64,000 nucleotides of DNA, from NCBI GenBank assembly GCA_913057515.1, contig CAJXOJ010000005.1, positions 1 through 64,000 on the forward strand, in the 5' to 3' direction. This DNA is from an uncultured Cycloclasticus sp. GTDB taxonomy: Bacteria > Pseudomonadota > Gammaproteobacteria > Methylococcales > Cycloclasticaceae. Under the pieces are notes generated by a model. It was not told the origin of the DNA. It did no database searches and saw only the letters and a list, made by a program, of their open reading frames with translations. Both the position numbers and the translations under genes were made by a program. Positions 57,423-64,000 of the stretch are shown here, piece after piece; within the stretch, counting starts at the first letter, position 1, and each line of letters begins with the position of its first letter.

Positions 57423-58520
57423 ATGGATGCAAACAACATCGACTTCAAACAACTTGCCCACGAAATAAAGTTACTAGGCCACTCGCTTGGTTTTCAACAA
57501 GTCGGCATTACCGACATTGATTTATCATCGGCTGAAGAGCAATTGAATAACTGGCTACAGGCTGGTTTTCACGGCGAGTTAGATTACATGCATAAGCATG
57601 GCACTAAGCGAACTCGCGCTGATGAATTACACGCAGGTACGATTCGTATCATTTCTTGCAGGATGGATTATTTACCAGAACCGATGAAGCAAACAGACGC
57701 GTTAATGGAAGACCCTATTCGCGCCTATATTTCACGTTATTCTTTAGGTCGTGACTACCACAAAGTTCTGCGCAAAAAACTACAAAAACTGGCCACGCTT
57801 ATTGAACAAAAAATAGGCCCCTTTGGCTATCGCGCATTTGTTGATAGCGCCCCTGTTATGGAAAAAGCCATCGCAGAAAAGGCCGGTTTAGGCTGGATAG
57901 GTAAACACAGTAATGTGCTCAACAAGGAAGCTGGCTCTTGGTTTTTCTTAGGCGAATTATATGTTGATTTACCCTTACCTTGCGACCCAGCCGCTGAAGA
58001 ACATTGTGGCCGATGCACCGATTGCATTGATGTTTGCCCAACCAAGGCCATTGTTGCCCCCTATATTGTTGACGCACGGCGCTGTATCTCATATTTGACC
58101 ATCGAGCTTAAAGGCTCTATTCCGGTAGAGTTTCGTCATGCAATAGGCAACCGTATTTATGGCTGTGATGACTGCCAACAAACCTGCCCGTGGAATAGGT
58201 TTGCCAATATCACCGAGGAGTCCGACTTTTTTGCTCGTCATCATTTAGATACCGTGAGCTTAGTTGATATTTTCCTATGGGATGAAGCAACCTTCTTGTC
58301 CACCACTGAAGGCTCAGCCATTCGCAGAATCGGCTATGAAAGTTGGATTAGGAACATTGCTATAGCCTTAGGCAATGCCCCCCATAATAGCCACATCGTC
58401 GACACACTAAAGAAAAAACAGCACGACAAAAGCCCTATTATTCGTGAACACGTTCAATGGGCTATTGAACAGCAAGAAAGCCATTTAATACCTCTTGAAG
58501 TAGAGTCCGCGTCATTATAA
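57423..58520 (+). CDS. queG: epoxyqueuosine reductase QueG
   Basis: The cobalamin- and 4Fe-4S-dependent last step of queuosine tRNA modification. The 365-aa protein has CGRCTDCIDVCPTKAIV near residue 196 and GCDDCQQTCPWNRFA near 250, the two cluster motifs, plus the N-terminal DUF1730 region (AEKAGLGWIGKHSNVLN). The track start ATG at 57423 is accepted. It is divergent from nnrD with 73 nt between them. Confidence 0.96.
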   Translation: MDANNIDFKQLAHEIKLLGHSLGFQQVGITDIDLSSAEEQLNNWLQAGFHGELDYMHKHGTKRTRADELHAGTIRIISCRMDYLPEPMKQTDALMEDPIRAYISRYSLGRDYHKVLRKKLQKLATLIEQKIGPFGYRAFVDSAPVMEKAIAEKAGLGWIGKHSNVLNKEAGSWFFLGELYVDLPLPCDPAAEEHCGRCTDCIDVCPTKAIVAPYIVDARRCISYLTIELKGSIPVEFRHAIGNRIYGCDDCQQTCPWNRFANITEESDFFARHHLDTVSLVDIFLWDEATFLSTTEGSAIRRIGYESWIRNIAIALGNAPHNSHIVDTLKKKQHDKSPIIREHVQWAIEQQESHLIPLEVESASL

Positions 58521-58569
58521 ATGGTGCGCCTTCCAAACCATCAGCTTCTGGTCATCAACTCGTGTTAGG

Positions 58570-59118
58570 TTAATCCACTTTAATAAAGTGTTGCCTATAA
58601 TATTTAAGCTCTTCGATTGATTCAATAACATCATCTAAGGCTTGATGTGTTGCCTGCTTTTTAAAGCCTTTCATTATCTCAGGCGCCCAACGACTCGCTA
58701 GTTCTTTTAACGTGCTAACATCCAAGTTTCTATAATGAAAAAACGCTTCTAATGTTGACATGTAGTTCGCCATAAAGCGACGATCTTGACAGATACTGTT
58801 ACCGCACATTGGCGAAGCACCTTTTGGAACCCATTTTTCTAAAAACTCTATCGTTTCCAGCTCCGCATCGTTTTCTGTTAGTGAGCTATTCAACACCCGT
58901 TCAATTAACCCTGATTGACCATGGTGTTTCTGATTCCAATCATCCATCGCATCCATGGTTTCTTTACTTTGATGTACTGCCAGTACTGGGCCTTGTGCCA
59001 ATATATTCAATGCCTTATCGGTCACAACCGTCGCTATTTCAATGATAGAATCTGTAGCAGGTTCTAAACCGGTCATTTCAAGGTCGATCCATATTAAATT
59101 TTGTTTGTCTTGAGACAT
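58570..59118 (-). CDS. orn: oligoribonuclease
   Basis: A 3'-5' exoribonuclease of the DEDDh family that degrades 2-5-nt RNAs, including pGpG from c-di-GMP breakdown. The 182-aa protein shows [20 protein letters not shown] (DxE), [19 protein letters not shown] (D) and [20 protein letters not shown] (HxxxxxD). Divergent from the M48 peptidase gene as in other gammaproteobacteria. Confidence 0.97.
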   Translation of the reverse strand: MSQDKQNLIWIDLEMTGLEPATDSIIEIATVVTDKALNILAQGPVLAVHQSKETMDAMDDWNQKHHGQSGLIERVLNSSLTENDAELETIEFLEKWVPKGASPMCGNSICQDRRFMANYMSTLEAFFHYRNLDVSTLKELASRWAPEIMKGFKKQATHQALDDVIESIEELKYYRQHFIKVD

Positions 59119-59173
59119 CGTTTTACCTATTATCTAAATTAAAACCTTACTAACGCGATCTGTTAATAAAATC

Positions 59174-60427
59174 ATGAATGAGTTTAGCCATCTATTTCTA
59201 TTTCTTTTATCTGTCTCAACGGTATTAAGCCTTTGGCTCAATAGGCGTCAAATGTCGTATATCATGCACCATCGTGGCAAAGTACCCAATGATTTTAGCG
59301 AAAAAATTGATTTAACCGCCCACCAAAAAGCTGCTGATTACACTATTGCTAAAACTAAATTAGCTAATTTAAGCGCCGTCATCGGTAGCACTATATTAGC
59401 CCTATTAACCTTAGGCGGTATTCTAAATATCATTGCCGATGCATCCAACAGTTATATTGATAGCACCCTATGGGCTGGCGTCGCGTTAATGATGTTTGTT
59501 TTTATAGCCTCACATCTAATAGAGCTGCCGATCGATATTTATCAAACATTCAAAATAGAACAGCAGTTTGGCTTTAACCGCTCGAGTGTTAGCCAATTTG
59601 TTAAAGATCAATTTTTACAGCTCAGCTTAATGCTCGTCATTGGCATCCCTATTTTGTACGCCTTACTTTGGGTCATGGGTGAGATGGGCGATTACTGGTG
59701 GCTGTATGCTTGGTTGCTAACCGTTAGCTTTACTTTTTTAATGACCTGGTTAGTACCGACGTTTATTGCACCCTTATTTAACAAATTCACCCCGCTTGAA
59801 GATGAACAACTAGCATCACGCATCACTCAATTATTTGAACGTTGCGGCTTTAACAGCAAAGGGATTTATGTCATGGATGGCTCACGTCGTTCTGGACATG
59901 GCAACGCGTACTTCACCGGCATCGGTAATAATAAACGCATCGTTTTTTATGACACACTAATTGAGTCGCTTAACACAGATGAAATTGAAGCCGTGCTTGC
60001 CCATGAATTAGGTCATTTTAAATGCAAACACATTACAAAACAGATGATTGTTTCAACCGTCACCACGCTGATGGGCTTTGCCCTTTTAGGTTGGCTTAAA
60101 CAGCAGCCTTGGTTTTTTGATGGGCTCGGTGTCAACCAAGTAAATAATGCGGTCGCCCTACTACTATTTATTTTGGTGTTACCTATTTTCACCACCTTCC
60201 TACAACCCATTAGTAGTTACTTCCAACGCAAGTTTGAGTTTGAAGCCGATACCTTCGCCAGCACGATGGCTAAACCAGAATATTTAATTCAAGCACTGGT
60301 CAAACTGTACCGTGAAAATGCAAGCACACTCACACCCGATCCACTCTACTCAAGCTTTCACCATAGCCACCCACCAGCAGGCATTAGAATTAATCACTTG
60401 AAAAAGTTAGCTGCTGCAACACCTTAA
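59174..60427 (+). CDS. M48 family membrane metallopeptidase (Ste24/CAAX protease 1-like)
   Basis: A 417-aa membrane zinc protease. It has several N-terminal hydrophobic segments (about 1-25, 65-90, 100-125, 150-200), the region QFGFNRSSVSQFVKD, the catalytic HELGHFKCKH (HExxH) near residue 277, and the third ligand region FEFEADTFASTMAKP. This is the M48A layout of CAAX prenyl protease 1; in bacteria it serves membrane-protein quality control. It lies between orn and rsgA. Confidence 0.9.
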   Translation: MNEFSHLFLFLLSVSTVLSLWLNRRQMSYIMHHRGKVPNDFSEKIDLTAHQKAADYTIAKTKLANLSAVIGSTILALLTLGGILNIIADASNSYIDSTLWAGVALMMFVFIASHLIELPIDIYQTFKIEQQFGFNRSSVSQFVKDQFLQLSLMLVIGIPILYALLWVMGEMGDYWWLYAWLLTVSFTFLMTWLVPTFIAPLFNKFTPLEDEQLASRITQLFERCGFNSKGIYVMDGSRRSGHGNAYFTGIGNNKRIVFYDTLIESLNTDEIEAVLAHELGHFKCKHITKQMIVSTVTTLMGFALLGWLKQQPWFFDGLGVNQVNNAVALLLFILVLPIFTTFLQPISSYFQRKFEFEADTFASTMAKPEYLIQALVKLYRENASTLTPDPLYSSFHHSHPPAGIRINHLKKLAAATP

Positions 60428-60441
60428 TTTTGAAGCATCGT

Positions 60442-60540
60442 ATGAAAAAACTCTTAAGTTTGGCTTTATTGACCTTAATTAAAGCCAAGCTTGAGCACTC
60501 CCCAGAGGTTTCAATTAGTCATATGGCCTGCTTATCATAA
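60442..60540 (+). CDS. 32-codon ORF with signal-like start, upstream of rsgA (doubtful)
   Basis: MKKLLSLALLTLIKAKLEHS... ending MACLS. The start resembles a signal peptide, but a partial inverted repeat (AAGTTTGGCTTTA ... TAAAGCCAAGCTT) lies within it and the ORF stops at 60540, inside the upstream part of the rsgA frame. It could be a leader, a remnant of a lost gene, or chance. Low confidence. Confidence 0.25.
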   Translation: MKKLLSLALLTLIKAKLEHSPEVSISHMACLS

Positions 60541-60617
60541 ACAAACAGTCACACTCGGCTAAGCAGCAAAACCAAGCAGTTATTAAAGGTCGTATCGTTG
60601 CACACTTAGGCAAAGCC

Positions 60618-61460
60618 TTGATCGTTGAAGCTGAGGACGGAATCACCGCGCGCTGCAAAAAGCGCACTCAACTACAACAACCTGCTGTTGGTGATAACGT
60701 CGAGTGGATAAAAACTGAAGAAGGCGCTGGCCGCGTAGAAAAGGTATTAGAACGAAGGTCTTTACTTTCCAGGCCCGCTAAAAATGGCCAAACCAGACCG
60801 GTTGCCGCAAATTTAGATCAAATTGTAGCTATTCTAGCGGTCAAACCGACAATCGACCCTTTATTACTTGACCAATACCTCATTGTTAGTGAATTCCAAG
60901 ATATTAAGCCCCTTATCGTCTTAAACAAAGTAGACCTTTTAGATGAACAATCGCGACTACAGGTGGACGAACTCATCATGCTCTATAGACGTTTGAGCTA
61001 CGAAGTGATCGAAGTCAGCGCCGCAAAAAAAACCGGGTTGGATATGTTAAGGGAACGATTAAAAGATAAAACCAGCATTCTTGTCGGTCAATCTGGTGTT
61101 GGCAAATCAACCATTACCAATGCCCTACTGCCCGATTTAGACATTCAAACAAAAGCACTCTCAACTGCCTCTGGCTTAGGTAAACATACCACCACTTCAT
61201 CTACCTTATATAAACTACCCGAGGGCGGCGACATTATTGATAGCCCAGGGGTTAATATATTTGGCCTAGCGCATATCACTGAACAGAATTTAGCCTATGG
61301 TTACCGTGAAATAAAACAACTCGCTGACCAATGCAAATATTCTAACTGCTTGCATTTAAAAGAACCTAAGTGCGCCGTTAAAGATGGCGTGGATAATGGC
61401 AGCATTTCAAAACAACGTTATTTAAGGTATTTAAAACTACGAGACAAGCTGGCTTACTAA
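60618..61460 (+). CDS. rsgA: ribosome small-subunit maturation GTPase RsgA (start uncertain)
   Basis: A circularly permuted GTPase for late 30S assembly. From TTG 60618 it is 280 aa, shorter than the usual 290-350. Motifs: NKVD (G4) in VLNKVDLL near residue 107, SILVGQSGVGKSTITNALLP (G1) near 150, DSPG (G3) in IIDSPGVNIFGL, and a zinc knuckle C...CLHLKEPKC near the C-terminus. The frame stays open upstream to 60519 and reads NQAVIKGRIVAHLGKALIVEA, clearly the first strands of the RsgA OB-fold, so the true start is upstream of 60618 although no ATG, GTG or TTG exists there. ATA 60537 and ATT 60582 are candidates. Confidence 0.9.
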   Translation: MIVEAEDGITARCKKRTQLQQPAVGDNVEWIKTEEGAGRVEKVLERRSLLSRPAKNGQTRPVAANLDQIVAILAVKPTIDPLLLDQYLIVSEFQDIKPLIVLNKVDLLDEQSRLQVDELIMLYRRLSYEVIEVSAAKKTGLDMLRERLKDKTSILVGQSGVGKSTITNALLPDLDIQTKALSTASGLGKHTTTSSTLYKLPEGGDIIDSPGVNIFGLAHITEQNLAYGYREIKQLADQCKYSNCLHLKEPKCAVKDGVDNGSISKQRYLRYLKLRDKLAY

Positions 61461-61801
61461 CCCGGCGGCCATTGCATCGTTCGACCACCTAATACATGTA
61501 GGTGGATATGGTAAACCTCCTGTCCTGCATCTTGCTTACAATTAAACACTGTTCGATAACCCGATTCAGCTATGCCTTCTATTTCAGCTACTTTTTTAGC
61601 TGCTTGCATTATCTCGCCCATTAGCAAGGTATCATCATCGGTCATATCAGCCAGTGTTGGTATATGCTTTTTGGGAATCACCAAGATATGTGTCGGCGCT
61701 CGCGGGTTAATATCCCTAAAAGCTAAAACAGAATCCGTCTCATAAACAATATCGGGGGTTATTTCACCCGCCACCATTTTGCAAAACAAACAGTCACTCA
61801 T
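61457..61801 (-). CDS. HIT family (HINT-type) nucleotide-binding protein
   Basis: A 114-aa histidine-triad protein: CLFCKMVAGEITPDIVYE at the N-terminus with a zinc CxxC, FRDINPRAPTHILVIPKKHI, and the triad HIHLHVLGG near residue 97. The length and sequence match HinT (YcfF), a purine-nucleoside phosphoramidase. Its stop overlaps the rsgA stop on the other strand by 4 nt. Confidence 0.93.
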   Translation of the reverse strand: MSDCLFCKMVAGEITPDIVYETDSVLAFRDINPRAPTHILVIPKKHIPTLADMTDDDTLLMGEIMQAAKKVAEIEGIAESGYRTVFNCKQDAGQEVYHIHLHVLGGRTMQWPPG

Positions 61802-61812
61802 CCTTAACTCCT

Positions 61813-62409
61813 TTACACTTCGCTGCGGCCACTAAACGCATGAGATAGCGTTCCACTATCAATATATTCCAGCTCACCGCCAAACGGTACGCCATGCGCT
61901 ATCCGTGTTGCTTTAACATTATTTTTCTTAGCCATCTCACTGATATAGTGTGCGGTTGCTTCACCTTCAACAGTGGGGTTTGTTGCTAAAATAATTTCCT
62001 TAATCTTACCTAATTTTAACCTGTCGGTTAGTTTATCCAGGCCAATTTCAGACGGCCCTAAGCCATCTAATGGCGACAAACGGCCATTCAATACGAAGTA
62101 CAAGCCTTTAAATGAGGTCGCACCCTCTATCGCCATCACATCAGCAGGTGTTTCCACTATACATAAGATGTGCTGCTCTCGGCGTTCATCAGAACACAAA
62201 CCACAGATATCAGACGAGGTGAGCGTTTGACAAGTGGCACAATGTCCAATTTTATCGACCGCATCAGCAAGGCTTTGCGCTAATTGAAATGCCCCTTGAC
62301 GGTCACGTTCTAATAAATGGAACGCCATACGTTGCGCTGACTTTTGACCAACACCCGGCAAACAGCGCAACGCTTGCATAAGATCATTAAGTACTGGTTC
62401 TGCTGACAT
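61813..62409 (-). CDS. recR: recombination protein RecR
   Basis: The 198-aa RecFOR-pathway protein: [20 protein letters not shown] (helix-hairpin-helix), a zinc finger [16 protein letters not shown], and a Toprim domain ([20 protein letters not shown]). Lies directly after ybaB, as is nearly universal. Confidence 0.97.
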   Translation of the reverse strand: MSAEPVLNDLMQALRCLPGVGQKSAQRMAFHLLERDRQGAFQLAQSLADAVDKIGHCATCQTLTSSDICGLCSDERREQHILCIVETPADVMAIEGATSFKGLYFVLNGRLSPLDGLGPSEIGLDKLTDRLKLGKIKEIILATNPTVEGEATAHYISEMAKKNNVKATRIAHGVPFGGELEYIDSGTLSHAFSGRSEV

Positions 62410-62411
62410 GG

Positions 62412-62738
62412 TTAAAAAGGTAATTTAAAACCGGGTGGCAATGACATACCCGCCGTCATTCCCGACATACTTTCTTTATTTTCATTTTCTACCTTACGAA
62501 CAGCATCATTAATAGCAGACACAATCAAGTCTTCAAGCATTTCTTGGTCATTATCGGCTATTAAGCTGGGATCAATCGATAAGCGCTTAGCTTCATGTTT
62601 ACCGGTTAAGACGACCTTTACTAGCCCGGCGCCCGACTCACCTGTTACTTCAAGCTCTGCCAATTTTTGCTGCGCTTCTTGCATTTTTTCCTGCATTTTT
62701 TGCGCTTGCTGCATCAAATCACCTAATTGATTTTTCAT
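62412..62738 (-). CDS. YbaB/EbfC nucleoid-associated protein
   Basis: A 108-aa DNA-binding dimer: [20 protein letters not shown] helix, then [27 protein letters not shown] and [15 protein letters not shown] at the C-terminus. It sits between dnaX and recR, 2 nt from recR. Confidence 0.95.
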   Translation of the reverse strand: MKNQLGDLMQQAQKMQEKMQEAQQKLAELEVTGESGAGLVKVVLTGKHEAKRLSIDPSLIADNDQEMLEDLIVSAINDAVRKVENENKESMSGMTAGMSLPPGFKLPF

Positions 62739-62761
62739 TATCTCTCCGTACTGTACTGTCG

Positions 62762-64000
62762 TTAATCTATTGGTTTAATTGAACCTTCAATGATCTTAGC
62801 ATCAAACAGCTCTATTATTTGTTTGACTGCTGGGCTCTCTCTTACTTCTTGCTCTGCTTTACGTTGTCTATCGGCTACTTTTTCATTGGCGATACTGTTT
62901 GGCGTTTCAATATTCTTCGCACCTTGGGTTAATTTAAGCTGTAACTTTCGACCATAGTGCGCTGTTAATGCCTGCTCCAAATTCAACTCTGATTTTTTAT
63001 TCAGTGAAATATGCCCATCCATTAGCAATAATTCACATTCATGCTCATCTACTCTAAGTAAGGTCGCATTATTGGCTAGCTGAAGCGTCATCGGGTCAAG
63101 CCCCAAGGTTGGCACCAGCTCATGCCAAGGAAGGTCTTGTTTAGGACTCGAAGCAACTTGAGTTTGCTCAATCGGCTTACTATCAATAGGCTTATCAACG
63201 GCTTGTTGCGTTGTAATTGGTGCCGTTTCTATGTTTTTAAGTGTTTTTTTTTCTGGGATAACCAGTTTGGGTGCTTTTTTAACCGGCTCTACCCCCTCAC
63301 TTTCAGAGGTTTTCGCTGGTACCGCCAAAGCCTCAGGAGCAGCCACATTTGTCTTTGGCCCTGAAGTAACATCTTGGGCTTTCAGCGGCTGTTGAATACT
63401 GCGCTCATCACTAGCAGCACCTAATTGCACTGGTGCAAATGCTAACATTCGTAACATTAACATCTCAAACCCAACCTTTGGGGTAGGCGCTAATGGCAAA
63501 TCTTTTTGCCCTAGCAATGCAATTTGATAATACAACTGAACGTCTTCTTTCGTTAGCTCTTGTGCCAGTTGCTTTAATGAATTGTCATCCGTTTCATTAC
63601 CCACTATTTGGCACACCGCAATTTGGTGCAAATAGTTCAATAACGACTGCAAAACCTCCGCGTAATCAGGCGCAAACTCATCTAACTGTTGAATGCTGGC
63701 TAATACCGCCGAGCCTTGCCTTGTGAACAATGCATTTAACAACTCAAACACTGGCTCACGAGCAACACTGCCGAGCATATCAATCACATCGCTCTCAAGC
63801 AGGCCGCCATTACCATGCACAATCGCTTGATCTAACAAACTTAAGCCATCACGCATGCTGCCATCGGCTGCACGTGCTAATAGCTCGGTCGCTTGTGGCT
63901 GATACTCAATGCCATCACTGTCTAAGATGAGTTTAAACTGCCCTTCAATTTGAGCGGGCAATAAACGTTTAAGGTTAAACTGCAAGCAACGCGACAAAAC
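62762..64000 (-). CDS. dnaX: DNA polymerase III tau/gamma subunit (partial, N-terminus off window)
   Basis: The clamp-loader ATPase subunit. The frame is open to the window edge ([13 protein letters not shown] at the edge), so the track start at 63997, a TTG, is internal: the ATP-binding domain lies beyond 64000. Seen here are the end of the AAA+ module with [19 protein letters not shown] (sensor 2), the clamp-loader collar domain (about to 63400), a Lys/Pro/Thr-rich linker, and the tau-specific C-terminal domain that binds the polymerase alpha subunit. An A9 run in the linker suggests a second product (gamma). Confidence 0.95.
   Translation of the reverse strand, partial: VLSRCLQFNLKRLLPAQIEGQFKLILDSDGIEYQPQATELLARAADGSMRDGLSLLDQAIVHGNGGLLESDVIDMLGSVAREPVFELLNALFTRQGSAVLASIQQLDEFAPDYAEVLQSLLNYLHQIAVCQIVGNETDDNSLKQLAQELTKEDVQLYYQIALLGQKDLPLAPTPKVGFEMLMLRMLAFAPVQLGAASDERSIQQPLKAQDVTSGPKTNVAAPEALAVPAKTSESEGVEPVKKAPKLVIPEKKTLKNIETAPITTQQAVDKPIDSKPIEQTQVASSPKQDLPWHELVPTLGLDPMTLQLANNATLLRVDEHECELLLMDGHISLNKKSELNLEQALTAHYGRKLQLKLTQGAKNIETPNSIANEKVADRQRKAEQEVRESPAVKQIIELFDAKIIEGSIKPID
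63237..63253 (-). promoter_or_regulatory. dnaX slippery site and -1 frame stop (gamma subunit)
   Basis: On the minus strand the zero-frame codons are GAA AAA AAA ACA CTT. The heptamer A-AAA-AAA fits X-XXY-YYZ, and after a -1 shift the next codons are AAC ACT TAA. The stop falls 8 nt after the A-run, roughly 250 codons from the window edge and near residue 420 of the full protein, close to codon 430 where E. coli dnaX frameshifts. An SD-like stimulator and a downstream hairpin are not obvious. Confidence 0.65.

Noticed and set aside
60450-60495. Terminator between the M48 peptidase gene and rsgA
   Set aside because: The inverted repeat AAGTTTGGCTTTA/TAAAGCCAAGCTT is present but not followed by a T run, so a rho-independent terminator is not supported.
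62762-63997. dnaX start at 63997 as given in the ORF track
   Set aside because: That codon is an internal TTG in the conserved [12 protein letters not shown] segment; the gene runs off the window.

Overview
The window reads as a chromosomal segment of a gammaproteobacterium with moderate GC (low forties by eye). Gene orders are classic for the class: nnrD-tsaE-amiB-mutL-miaA-hfq-hflX-hflK-hflC-DUF2065-hisZ-purA, dnaX-ybaB-recR, and fliKLMNOPQR-flhBA-flhF-fleN-fliA-motCD. FlhF/FleN together with sigma-54 promoters point to a polar flagellum of the Pseudomonas/Vibrio type. A phasin next to PhaB points to polyhydroxyalkanoate granules. A marine Piscirickettsiaceae/Thiotrichales relative (Cycloclasticus- or Methylophaga-like) would fit, but that placement is inference. 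I saw no rRNA, tRNA, CRISPR array, transposase, integrase or phage gene; the window looks like core genome.

Layout. 1-1540: phasin (running off the left edge, with a 27-bp tandem array coding its tail) and phaB. 1795-5771: yaaA and rapA, with about 350 bp of featureless intergenic DNA between them. 5899-11886: ppsR divergent from ppsA, then a class V aminotransferase, psd and a YjdF-like membrane protein. 11860-14478: the EF-P modification module, efp-epmA on the minus strand and epmB divergent. 14566-18411: a PilZ-like protein and a FimX-like degenerate GGDEF-EAL protein. 18408-22655: a minus-strand run prmB-aroC-MFS transporter, then a 5'-nucleotidase. 22740-25587: a cNMP-binding/HDOD regulator, a second FliK-like protein and an orphan FlhB C-terminal-domain protein. 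25590-39960: a flagellar export, switch and motor cluster on the minus strand, lacking the che genes expected between fliA and motC. 40221-45125: fused isobutyryl-CoA mutase IcmF with an acyl-CoA synthetase. 45323-57349: purA, hisZ, hflCKX, hfq, miaA, mutL, amiB, tsaE and a stand-alone nnrD. 57423-64000: queG, orn, an M48 peptidase, rsgA, a HIT protein, recR, ybaB and dnaX (running off the right edge).

How the genes work together. Three modules are nearly self-contained: EF-P beta-lysylation (efp, epmA, epmB), flagellar export/switch/stator biogenesis with its FlhF-FleN-FliA control genes, and a short-chain acyl-CoA pair (ligase plus mutase). Two strong sigma-54 promoters (upstream of fliL and fliK) could be read directly. 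dnaX carries an A9 slippery run with a -1-frame stop two codons later, predicting tau and gamma forms. No clearly novel large system was found. The least explained pieces are the PilZ-like/FimX-like pair, the FliK2/FlhB2 pair behind a cNMP-HDOD regulator, a 53-aa ORF in the motor operon, the repeats and 28-bp palindrome in the fliK-icmF intergenic region, and the missing canonical start of rsgA.
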